A stretch of 6,389 nt of DNA from an uncultured Clostridia bacterium (GTDB taxonomy: Bacteria; Bacillota; Clostridia; Oscillospirales; Oscillospiraceae), in the NCBI GenBank assembly GCA_937907975.1, contig CALEQS010000068.1, forward strand, positions 1 through 6,389. The letters run 5' to 3'. Under the pieces are notes generated by a model, which saw only the letters and a list, made by a program, of their open reading frames with translations, did no database searches and was not told the DNA's origin. Shown here piece after piece: positions 1 through 5,243 of this stretch. The translations under genes were made by a program, and so were the position numbers. Position 1 is the first letter of the stretch, and every line of letters begins with the position of its first letter.

Positions 1-521
1 TGGTCTTTCAGGAGCCTATGACCAGCCTTGACCCGGTCATGCGCATCGGGCCGCAGGTGGAGGAGAGTCTCAGAGTACACACCAGAATGTCCGCCGCCGA
101 GCGGCGGGAGCGGGCGCTGGAAGCCCTGCGTCAAGCGGAGCTGCCCGACCCGGAGGCGGTCTACCGCCGCTATCCCCACGAGCTCTCAGGCGGTATGCTC
201 CAGCGGGTCATGATCGCCGCCGCCATCATCAGCCGCCCCAAACTGCTGCTGGCCGACGAACCTACCACGGCGCTGGATGTGACCATTCAGGCCCAGATCC
301 TTGCGCTGCTGCGCAAACTGAATCGGGAGAACGGCATGGCCATCCTGTTCATCAGCCACAACCTTCAGGTGGTGCGCAAGCTGTGTGAAAACGTGGCTGT
401 TATGCAGAAGGGCAGACTGGTGGAATCAGGCAATGTGGAGCAGATCTTCCGCGCACCGGAGCACGAGTACACCCGCCAGCTCATCGCGGCCATTCCCACC
501 CGGGATAAGAAACTCATCTGA
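1..521 (+). CDS. ABC transporter ATP-binding protein, OppD/DppD/NikD type (5' partial)
   Basis: This is the C-terminal part of a cytoplasmic ATPase that powers a peptide/nickel-type ABC importer. The frame is open from base 3 and the gene begins outside the window, so the Walker A motif is missing. The first visible residues, VFQEPMTSLDPV, are the Q-loop region typical of the OppD side of this family. Then come the signature HELSGGM (about bases 177-197), Walker B LLLADEP, D-loop TALD and the H-loop histidine in LFISHN. Near the end EHEYTRQLIAAIP matches the start of the usual C-terminal extension. The protein stops about ten residues later, so the long oligopeptide-type tail with its cysteines is absent; this is closer to short NikD-like subunits. 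The next ATPase gene follows after 17 bases, so the two are surely co-transcribed and probably form a heterodimer. The substrate cannot be told without the permease and binding-protein genes. Confidence 0.93.
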   Translation, partial: VFQEPMTSLDPVMRIGPQVEESLRVHTRMSAAERRERALEALRQAELPDPEAVYRRYPHELSGGMLQRVMIAAAIISRPKLLLADEPTTALDVTIQAQILALLRKLNRENGMAILFISHNLQVVRKLCENVAVMQKGRLVESGNVEQIFRAPEHEYTRQLIAAIPTRDKKLI

Positions 522-524
522 GAC

Positions 525-530
525 AGGAGG
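525..530 (+). promoter_or_regulatory. Ribosome binding site of the second ABC ATPase
   Basis: AGGAGG lies 8 bases before the ATG at 539, inside the 17-base gap after the preceding stop codon. It is a near-perfect Shine-Dalgarno site and fixes the start of the downstream gene. Confidence 0.85.
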
Positions 531-538
531 AAAACGCC

Positions 539-1279
539 ATGTCAGCAGAGCCTGTACTGGAAGTACGGCACCTGAACAGCTATTATCAGCAGGGGCGCAC
601 CCTCTTTGGCCAGAAGGGAAAGCGCCGCCAGGTGCTTCACGACATTTCCTTTTCGATTGCGCAGGGCGAGATTGTCGGCCTTGTGGGCGAGTCCGGCTGT
701 GGCAAGACCACCCTGTCCCGCACGATCCTGGGTATGATCCACGACTATGATGGGGAGATCATCCATCACTCCGAGCGCCCACAGATGGTGTTTCAGGACC
801 CATACAGCAGTCTGAATCCGTCCCGGACCATCGGCTGGATTCTGGAAGAACCGCTGCGCATTCAAGGAAAGCTCTCTGCCCCGGAGCGGAAGGCGGAGGT
901 CATTCAAATGCTGGAGCGGGTGGGACTCGGCGCGGAGTATGCCGCCCGAAAGCCCCATGAGCTGTCCGGCGGCCAGCGCCAGCGGGTCAGCATCGCTTCG
1001 GCGGTCATTACCCGGCCCAGGCTGGTCATTGCCGACGAGCCGGTCAGCGCGCTGGATGTGACCATTCAGGCCCAGATCCTGCGTTTGCTGGTAGACCTGA
1101 AGAAAGAGTATGACCTGAGCTATCTGTTTATCAGCCATGACCTCAATGTGGTCTGTCAGATCTGTTCCCGGGTGCTGGTCATGAAAGAGGGCACCATCGT
1201 GGAGCAGAACACGGTGGACGAGCTCTTTGACCACCCGCAGCACCCCTATACCCGCCAGCTTCTGGAAGCGGCGGAATGA
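539..1279 (+). CDS. ABC transporter ATP-binding protein, OppF/DppF/NikE type, compact
   Basis: This is a complete 246-residue ATPase and the likely partner of the upstream ATPase in a peptide/nickel-type ABC importer, acting on the cytoplasmic face of the membrane. Visible motifs in order are Walker A GESGCGKTT (50-58), Q-loop VFQDPYSSLNP (Q86), signature HELSGGQRQR (140-149), Walker B RLVIADEP (161-168), D-loop SALD (170-173) and H-loop LFISHD (H200). The tail HPQHPYTRQLLEAAE ends right after the HPYT motif. All catalytic residues are present, so it should be active. It is short for the OppF group, which usually exceeds 300 residues. The tail is trimmed, and the segment between Walker A and the Q-loop (about 59-83) lacks roughly 20 residues usually found there. 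A strong ribosome binding site supports the ATG. A terminator follows directly, making this the last gene of its operon. The substrate is not identifiable. Confidence 0.95.
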   Translation: MSAEPVLEVRHLNSYYQQGRTLFGQKGKRRQVLHDISFSIAQGEIVGLVGESGCGKTTLSRTILGMIHDYDGEIIHHSERPQMVFQDPYSSLNPSRTIGWILEEPLRIQGKLSAPERKAEVIQMLERVGLGAEYAARKPHELSGGQRQRVSIASAVITRPRLVIADEPVSALDVTIQAQILRLLVDLKKEYDLSYLFISHDLNVVCQICSRVLVMKEGTIVEQNTVDELFDHPQHPYTRQLLEAAE

Positions 1280-1293
1280 CCGAAATAGTTGCA

Positions 1294-1339
1294 GAAGGCC
1301 CCTTCTTCCTGTGCGGAAGAAGGGGCCTTTTCGTTTCTT
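1294..1339 (+). terminator. Rho-independent terminator of the ABC operon
   Basis: A perfect 15-bp stem pairs 1295-1309 (AAGGCCCCTTCTTCC) with 1315-1329 around a 5-base loop, TGTGC. A T-rich run, TTTCGTTTC, follows. It starts 15 bases after the stop of the second ATPase. Confidence 0.93.
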
Positions 1340-1382
1340 CTACGCCGTAAAAAACGCCGCAAAACAAGACATTTTTCCTCCC

Positions 1383-1411
1383 TTGTCCGCCCTCTGCCTT
1401 TGTGTTACCAT
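1383..1411 (+). promoter_or_regulatory. Putative sigma-A promoter for the hydrolase-yitT unit
   Basis: A -35 element TTGTCC (1383-1388) and a -10 element TACCAT (1406-1411) are 17 bp apart. A TG one base before the -10 (1403-1404) makes it an extended -10 promoter. It lies between the ABC terminator and the hydrolase start. Predicted transcription would begin near 1418, giving a leader of about 15 bases. The hexamers are imperfect, so this is a reasoned guess. Confidence 0.45.
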
Positions 1412-1418
1412 AGGGACA

Positions 1419-1424
1419 GGGAGG
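1419..1424 (+). promoter_or_regulatory. Ribosome binding site that decides the hydrolase start
   Basis: GGGAGG lies 8 bases before the ATG at 1433. The frame is open back to an ATG at 1289, but that start lies inside the terminator region and would add residues with no family resemblance. This site points to 1433 instead. Confidence 0.7.
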
Positions 1425-1432
1425 CGAACGGA

Positions 1433-2179
1433 ATGTATTGTGAAAACCGCAGGGAGTACAGTAATGCGCTGGGCCGGGAGATGGCATTCCGCGTCTACGG
1501 CCGGGGCGGAAAGCCAGTGCTGGCACTGCCGTGCCGGTGCGGCGGCTGCGAGGAGTGGGAGCGCCACGGCATGACGGTCACGCTGGGCGACGCGCTGGAG
1601 CGGGAGCAGATCCAGCTCTTCTGTGTGGACACGCTGGACGCCGAGACCGTGGCTGACCGCTGTGCGCCGCCGGAGGAGAGAGTGCGGTGCTATGAGCAGT
1701 GGTTTTGCTGGCTGACAGAGGAGCTGACGCCCTGTATCCGAGCTATCAACGGCGGTACACAGGATGTGCTTGCGGTGGGATTTGATGTGGGCGCCTATCA
1801 TGCGGCCAATTTATTCTTCCGCCGGCCCGACCTGTTTGACAGCCTGATCGCTCTGTCCGGCGTCTACGATACAGATGATTTCTACGGCGGCTATATGGAC
1901 GAGGTGGTCTATGCCAACGACCCCTGCGTCAGTCTGAGCAATATGCCCCTTGACCACCCATATATCCGACTCTATAACCGCCGCCGTGCCGTTTTCTGCA
2001 CCGGGCGGGGGGCCGGAGAGCAGGCCGCGCTGGAGGGCACCCGCCGTCTGGATGGAATCTTGAAGAGCCGCGGCATCCGGGCGTGGATCGACTACTGGGG
2101 CGGCGATGTCGGGCATGAATGGTTCTGGTGGAAAAAGCAGCTGCGTTACTTCCTGCCCTGGGCGGCGGGGATCAGATAA
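1433..2179 (+). CDS. Esterase-family alpha/beta-hydrolase with Asp at the nucleophile position
   Basis: A 248-residue cytoplasmic protein (no signal peptide) resembling the bacterial putative-esterase family of alpha/beta-hydrolases. Family-like blocks are IQLFCVDTLDAE (60-71), the elbow VGFDVGAYHAANLFFRRPDLFDS (115-137), LSGVYD (141-146) and the C-terminal GGDVGHEWFWWKKQL with the likely catalytic histidine H228. Relatives normally read G-x-S-x-G at the elbow. Here it is G116-F-D118-V-G120, with an unambiguous GAT codon at 1784-1786. Aspartate is the nucleophile in haloalkane dehalogenases and epoxide hydrolases, but the rest of the protein looks like the esterase family, so it may have changed chemistry or lost activity. 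The catalytic acid is uncertain; E196 is one candidate. Eleven cysteines, including C34-R-C36-G-G-C39, are unusual. The chosen ATG has a good ribosome binding site. A yitT-type gene follows after 42 bases, probably in the same transcript. The substrate is unknown. Confidence 0.85.
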   Translation: MYCENRREYSNALGREMAFRVYGRGGKPVLALPCRCGGCEEWERHGMTVTLGDALEREQIQLFCVDTLDAETVADRCAPPEERVRCYEQWFCWLTEELTPCIRAINGGTQDVLAVGFDVGAYHAANLFFRRPDLFDSLIALSGVYDTDDFYGGYMDEVVYANDPCVSLSNMPLDHPYIRLYNRRRAVFCTGRGAGEQAALEGTRRLDGILKSRGIRAWIDYWGGDVGHEWFWWKKQLRYFLPWAAGIR

Positions 2180-2203
2180 GATAAAATAGAAAAGAATACA
2201 AAA

Positions 2204-2215
2204 GAGAGGACGGAG
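2204..2215 (+). promoter_or_regulatory. Ribosome binding site deciding the TTG start of the YitT gene
   Basis: The purine-rich stretch GAGAGGACGGAG offers GGAG at 2212-2215, six bases before TTG at 2222, and GAGAGGA a little further upstream. It supports the non-ATG start. Confidence 0.6.
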
Positions 2216-2221
2216 TACGAT

Positions 2222-3085
2222 TTGAAAAAGACAGTGAAGATTCTGGTCTGGATGCTGGAGATCGTGGTCGGCTGTGCACTGTTTTCCCTTGGATTTGACC
2301 TGTTTCTGGCCCCGCACAACATCAATGCCGGCGGATTGAGCGGCCTTGCCATGATCTTTGTGGAGCTGGCGGGCCGGGGCAGTGTGGGCTGGGTGACGCT
2401 GATCGCCAATATCCCGCTGTTCCTGATCGGCGGCAAAAAGATCGGGCGCAGGTTCTTTGTGGGCTCCCTGATCGGTTCAGTGGCCCTGTCCGGGTGGATG
2501 GAGGTCTTTGAGCTGCTGCCCACCTTGGAGACCGAGCCCCTGCTGGGCACGATCTATGGCGGTGCCCTCTGCGGCCTGGGCAGCGGCCTTGTGTTTCTGG
2601 CCGGGGCGTCCACTGGCGGTTCGGATATTGTGGTGCGCCTGCTCAAACTGAAGTGGCGCAATGTGCCCATTGGCAAGATCGTGCTGCTCTCCGACGCGGT
2701 GGTCGTTGCATTGACGGCGCTGACCTTCCGCAATATGACCAGTATTCTCTACTGCGGCATCACGCTCTATGTCTGCACGCAGGTGCTGGACGCAGTGGTA
2801 TACAGCTTTGACTACTCCAAAGTCGCACTCATTATTTCGGAACATTATGATGAGATCGCGTCTGCGGTGCTCCACAAGCTGGATCGCGGCGCGACCTTCC
2901 TGAACGGACAGGGCGCATACAGCGGCAGGGAGCGGAAAGTGGTGCTGGTGGCCATCAAGCGCCAGCAGCTGGCGGAGCTCAAGGAACTGGTGGTGGGGAT
3001 CGACCCATCCGCCTTCGTCATCCTTCAGGACAGCCATCAGGTGCTGGGAGACGGCTTTGCCCGCTACACGAAAGATTCTCTCTAA
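2222..3085 (+). CDS. YitT family membrane protein (DUF161 plus DUF2179)
   Basis: A 287-residue integral membrane protein of the YitT family, common in Firmicutes and of unsettled transport function. The N-terminal half is hydrophobic, with likely membrane segments near 8-28, 38-50, 56-70, 76-91, 107-128, 153-169 and 173-193. Family motifs are FLAPHNINAGGLSGLA (28-43) and GASTGGSDI (128-136). The soluble C-terminal domain (about 200-287) carries RGATFLNGQGAYSG (222-235) and ends in FVILQDSHQVLGDGF, as in DUF2179. Length and domain order are normal for the family. The start is TTG: it is preceded by GGAG six bases upstream and gives the usual MKK opening, while the next in-frame ATG (2252) has no ribosome binding site and would cut into the first membrane segment. 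It lies 42 bases after the hydrolase gene with no terminator between, so the two are probably co-transcribed. A strong hairpin follows. Confidence 0.93.
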   Translation: MKKTVKILVWMLEIVVGCALFSLGFDLFLAPHNINAGGLSGLAMIFVELAGRGSVGWVTLIANIPLFLIGGKKIGRRFFVGSLIGSVALSGWMEVFELLPTLETEPLLGTIYGGALCGLGSGLVFLAGASTGGSDIVVRLLKLKWRNVPIGKIVLLSDAVVVALTALTFRNMTSILYCGITLYVCTQVLDAVVYSFDYSKVALIISEHYDEIASAVLHKLDRGATFLNGQGAYSGRERKVVLVAIKRQQLAELKELVVGIDPSAFVILQDSHQVLGDGFARYTKDSL

Positions 3086-3097
3086 ATTCATTTATAT

Positions 3098-3145
3098 AAA
3101 AAGCAGACCCAGGTGGACGCGAAGATCCGCCTGGGTCTGCTTTTT
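3098..3145. terminator. Bidirectional Rho-independent terminator between convergent units
   Basis: The stem pairs 3098-3117 with 3126-3145: 20 pairs with one G-T wobble and an 8-base loop. It has AAAAA at its left foot and TTTTT at its right foot. Read on + it ends the hydrolase-YitT transcript 13 bases after the stop codon. Read on - it gives a T-tract for the transcript that ends with the 162-residue gene, whose stop is 47 bases away. Confidence 0.9.
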
Positions 3146-3191
3146 GGGAGAAACTTTGGCATCATCTATGGCTATGGAGGGGGCACTGAGT

Positions 3192-3680
3192 TTATAAAAT
3201 GGAGAGATGAAACAGCTGCGCTGTTTCGAATGCCTGAGTGCCCGTACCGGGCAGAGAGCTTGGAATGCCCTTCGTCAGGGCCAGCCAGCGCGCAGGCCGG
3301 CGGCTCTTGGCGGCCTGTGCATCCGTCAAACCTTCAGCACAGACCACGGCCCGGGGGGAGACATAGGTATCCACCAGCTGCACGAGCGCTGCATCGGCGC
3401 GCCCGGTCAGCACCAGCTGAACGTCCATCAGTGCGGCGGAGGGATCGTCGGTGCAGTAGATCCGGGTACGGGCGGCACCAATGGCGGCGGCAGACTGTTT
3501 CTCCCTGCGCAGTAATTCGTCAAATGCGTCGTTCCGCTCAGCACAGAGAAGTGTCAGTACATTCTCGTCCGGCGCATAGGACCGCACGGTATAACCGGCC
3601 AGCACACAGGCGACGGCCAATTCCGGGGCGGCAGAGAATACTGCCACCCGGCGTATAACCTCAAAAGAGAAAAATTGCAT
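3192..3680 (-). CDS. Small Rossmann-like protein, degenerate 3-hydroxyacyl-CoA dehydrogenase N-domain
   Basis: A 162-residue protein with an ATG at 3680 and an excellent ribosome binding site (GAGGTGA). That site and its position behind the CoA-transferase support it over the opposite-strand frames. I do not recognise a named family with certainty. Its layout resembles the NAD-binding domain of 3-hydroxyacyl-CoA dehydrogenases: strand RVAVFSA (11-17), LAGYTVRSYAPDE (28-39) for the second strand and helix, RTRIYCTDDPSAALMDVQLVLTGRADA (71-97) where relatives have the D-L-V-I-E region, and SPRAVVCAEGL (108-118) where relatives have the N-T-S strand. The glycine loop G-x-G-x-x-G is missing (F15-S-A-A-P19), as are the catalytic C-terminal residues and the whole C-terminal domain, so it probably does not catalyse the dehydrogenase reaction. 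It follows the CoA-transferase by 87 bases on the same strand and may work with acyl-CoA metabolism. Family confidence is only moderate. Confidence 0.7.
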   Translation of the reverse strand: MQFFSFEVIRRVAVFSAAPELAVACVLAGYTVRSYAPDENVLTLLCAERNDAFDELLRREKQSAAAIGAARTRIYCTDDPSAALMDVQLVLTGRADAALVQLVDTYVSPRAVVCAEGLTDAQAAKSRRPARWLALTKGIPSSLPGTGTQAFETAQLFHLSIL

Positions 3681-3687
3681 TGTTGTT

Positions 3688-3694
3688 TCACCTC
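3688..3694 (-). promoter_or_regulatory. Ribosome binding site of the small Rossmann-like protein
   Basis: On the minus strand GAGGTGA lies 7 bases before the ATG at 3680. It is a 7-base match to the 16S anti-Shine-Dalgarno complement and is the main argument that this minus-strand frame is a real gene. Confidence 0.8.
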
Positions 3695-3700
3695 GGTAAG

Positions 3701-3737
3701 GGGTGCGGTTGCGGAAGAGAGGGACCCTCCCGCACCC
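3701..3737 (-). other. Intergenic hairpin between CoA-transferase and small protein
   Basis: GGGTGCGG (3701-3708) and CCGCACCC (3730-3737) form a perfect 8-bp stem. The 21-base interior contains GAGGGACCCTC (3719-3729), itself a palindrome. On the minus strand no T-tract follows, so it is not a standard terminator. Its foot lies 6 bases from the ribosome binding site of the downstream gene. It could stabilise the upstream message or lower expression of the second gene; both roles are inference. Confidence 0.5.
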
Positions 3738-3767
3738 GCGCAGAAAAGGGAAGGGAAAACGCGTATT

Positions 3768-5063
3768 TTACCAGAGCATCAGCCGCTCGGCATTTTTGCG
3801 CAGCTGGGCGCGGAAGTCGGGGTGGGCGATGGAGATCAGATTGTCCACCCGCTGGCGGAAGTTCCGCCCGGCCAGCGGGGCAATGCCAAACTCTGTGACC
3901 ACATAGTCGATGGAGCAGCGGCTGGTGGTGACGGCACTGCCCGGCATCAGCTGAGCAGAGATCGTGGATACACTGCCGTCCTTCTGGGTGGATGGCAGGG
4001 CGATGATGGAGCGGCCGCCCCGGCTGTGGAGTGCGCCGTAAGTCATATCAAACTGCCCACCGGAGCCGGAATACTGGCGGGAACCGATGCTCTCCGCGCA
4101 GATCTGGCCGGTCAGATCCACATTGATGGCGGAATTGATGGCCACGAAGTTGTCGTTTTTGGACACGGTGCGGGGATCGTTGTTCACGTCACCGCGGAAC
4201 AGGCGCACCATGGGGTTGTTGTTCAGCATATCGTAGAGCCGCTGGTTTCCGGCGGCGAAGGTGCCCACGATCATGCCGGGCATATAGGTCTTTTTCCTGC
4301 CGGTGACGACTCCTTCCTCCACCAGATCCACCATGGAGTTGCACAGCATTTCGGAGTGGATGCCCAGATCGTGCTTGCCCCGCAGAGCGTGGGCCGCAGC
4401 ATCGGGAATGCCGCCCCAGCCCAGCTGGATGCAGTCGCCGTCGTTGACCAGGCTGGCCACATATTGGCCGATGATCTCCTCTTTTTCTGTCGGGTGGCTT
4501 TCCGGCAGCATCTCCAGCGGATTTTCCGCCTCGACGATCATGTCCACCTCGCTGACGTGGATCATAGTATCACCCCAGATGCGGGGCAGGCGGGGGTTGA
4601 CCTCCACGATGACCCGTTTTGCGGTCTCAAAGAAATTACGCTCATAGATCAGGCTCAGGGGCATACAGAAGTAACCGTGCTCATCCATGGGGGTGACACT
4701 GACGACAAACACATCGCTTCCGTTGTGCTCGATCCAGCGGTCAATACCGCTGTGCAGATCGTTGGGATAGGGAGAGACTACGCCGTTTTTATAGCCTTCC
4801 CGGGTGCTGGGCATCATAAAGCCGCAGGTGTGGTTAAAGGTGTCGGTATAAGCCGGATCGGTCATGAAGGCGTAGTGACGGGTAGTCACGGGCAGATAGG
4901 TGCGGATGTGCTCCGCTTTTCCCTTCAGCAGGGGCATGGCCTCGCAGATAGCCTTGGGACAGGAACCCAGCTGGCCGAAGGCCACCACTTCGCCGGAACG
5001 GATGCTGAGCACCGCATCCTCCGCGCTGGTGAGCTTTTGTTTATAGAGATCATAGATGTTCAT
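3768..5063 (-). CDS. Acetyl-CoA hydrolase/4-hydroxybutyrate CoA-transferase family protein
   Basis: A full-length 431-residue cytoplasmic enzyme of the class I CoA-transferase group that includes 4-hydroxybutyrate and butyryl-CoA:acetate CoA-transferases. These swap CoA between an acyl-CoA and a carboxylate, often acetate, through a glutamyl-CoA intermediate. The expected active-site glutamate is E238 in LGIHSEM (233-239), the position known for the Clostridium aminobutyricum enzyme. Other family blocks are VTPMDEHGYF (123-132), VIVEVNPRLPRIWGD (151-165), the glycine loop QLGWGGIPDAAAHAL (213-227) and GSGGQFDM (333-340). The start at 5063 has GGAGG seven bases upstream. The gene is transcribed away from a LysR-type regulator and is followed by the small Rossmann-like gene. 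It most likely works in short-chain fatty acid fermentation; which acyl group it uses cannot be decided, so no symbol is given. Confidence 0.95.
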   Translation of the reverse strand: MNIYDLYKQKLTSAEDAVLSIRSGEVVAFGQLGSCPKAICEAMPLLKGKAEHIRTYLPVTTRHYAFMTDPAYTDTFNHTCGFMMPSTREGYKNGVVSPYPNDLHSGIDRWIEHNGSDVFVVSVTPMDEHGYFCMPLSLIYERNFFETAKRVIVEVNPRLPRIWGDTMIHVSEVDMIVEAENPLEMLPESHPTEKEEIIGQYVASLVNDGDCIQLGWGGIPDAAAHALRGKHDLGIHSEMLCNSMVDLVEEGVVTGRKKTYMPGMIVGTFAAGNQRLYDMLNNNPMVRLFRGDVNNDPRTVSKNDNFVAINSAINVDLTGQICAESIGSRQYSGSGGQFDMTYGALHSRGGRSIIALPSTQKDGSVSTISAQLMPGSAVTTSRCSIDYVVTEFGIAPLAGRNFRQRVDNLISIAHPDFRAQLRKNAERLMLW

Positions 5064-5070
5064 ATCGTTT

Positions 5071-5075
5071 CCTCC
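5071..5075 (-). promoter_or_regulatory. Ribosome binding site of the CoA-transferase
   Basis: GGAGG on the minus strand, seven bases before the ATG at 5063, confirms the start. Confidence 0.85.
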
Positions 5076-5161
5076 ATCGCGGGTGTTGTATCTTGTGCTT
5101 TCAGCCTATCAGATGGCGCGGCAAAAGGGAAATTGAGAATTTGCTATGGACCGCGGCACTA

Positions 5162-5177
5162 TATCAAAAATATGATA
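5162..5177. promoter_or_regulatory. Candidate LysR operator, AT-rich dyad
   Basis: TATCA (5162-5166) and TGATA (5173-5177) form a perfect inverted repeat around a 6-base AT spacer, within the 180-bp divergent region. LysR-type regulators usually bind AT-rich dyads there, often T-N11-A; this dyad has even length, so it does not fit that rule exactly. On the minus strand it includes TTGATA, a possible -35 for the CoA-transferase, but the hexamer 17 bp downstream (GCAAAT) is a poor -10. That would suit an activator-dependent promoter. Binding is inferred only. Confidence 0.4.
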
Positions 5178-5194
5178 ATGGAGCGGGGCATGGA

Positions 5195-5223
5195 TTGCAA
5201 AAACCCTTGGAATGCCGTACAAT
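5195..5223 (+). promoter_or_regulatory. Sigma-A promoter of the LysR-type regulator gene
   Basis: TTGCAA (5195-5200) and TACAAT (5218-5223) are 17 bp apart, a very good sigma-A match. The predicted start near 5230 leaves a leader of about 14 bases carrying the AAGGAG ribosome binding site. The candidate dyad lies 18 bp upstream of the -35, a plausible place for autoregulation. Confidence 0.7.
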
Positions 5224-5243
5224 CAGGGCAAAGGAGTGAGCGC

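Noticed and set aside
542..1243. Minus-strand 233-residue open frame over the second ABC ATPase
   Set aside because: It is the antisense of a clear ABC ATPase with every motif intact, and has no recognisable domain of its own.
1289..1432. N-terminal extension of the hydrolase to the ATG at 1289
   Set aside because: The start lies at the foot of the terminator stem, the added residues are Lys/Arg-rich with no family match, and the predicted promoter is downstream of it.
2477..3091. Minus-strand 204-residue open frame over the YitT gene
   Set aside because: It is the antisense of a clear YitT protein and its product shows no domain or membrane pattern.
3113..3658. Plus-strand open frame of 181 residues opposite the small Rossmann-like gene
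   Set aside because: It begins inside the terminator hairpin and gives an Arg/Pro/Ser-rich product typical of a GC-rich shadow frame. The minus-strand gene has the strong ribosome binding site.
3675..5243. Plus-strand frame open for about 1.5 kb upstream of, and continuous with, the LysR gene (821 residues in all)
   Set aside because: It runs antisense to the CoA-transferase, has no family resemblance before the LysR start, and has no ribosome binding site at its first ATG. The CoA-transferase on the other strand is unmistakable, so this is a codon-bias shadow.
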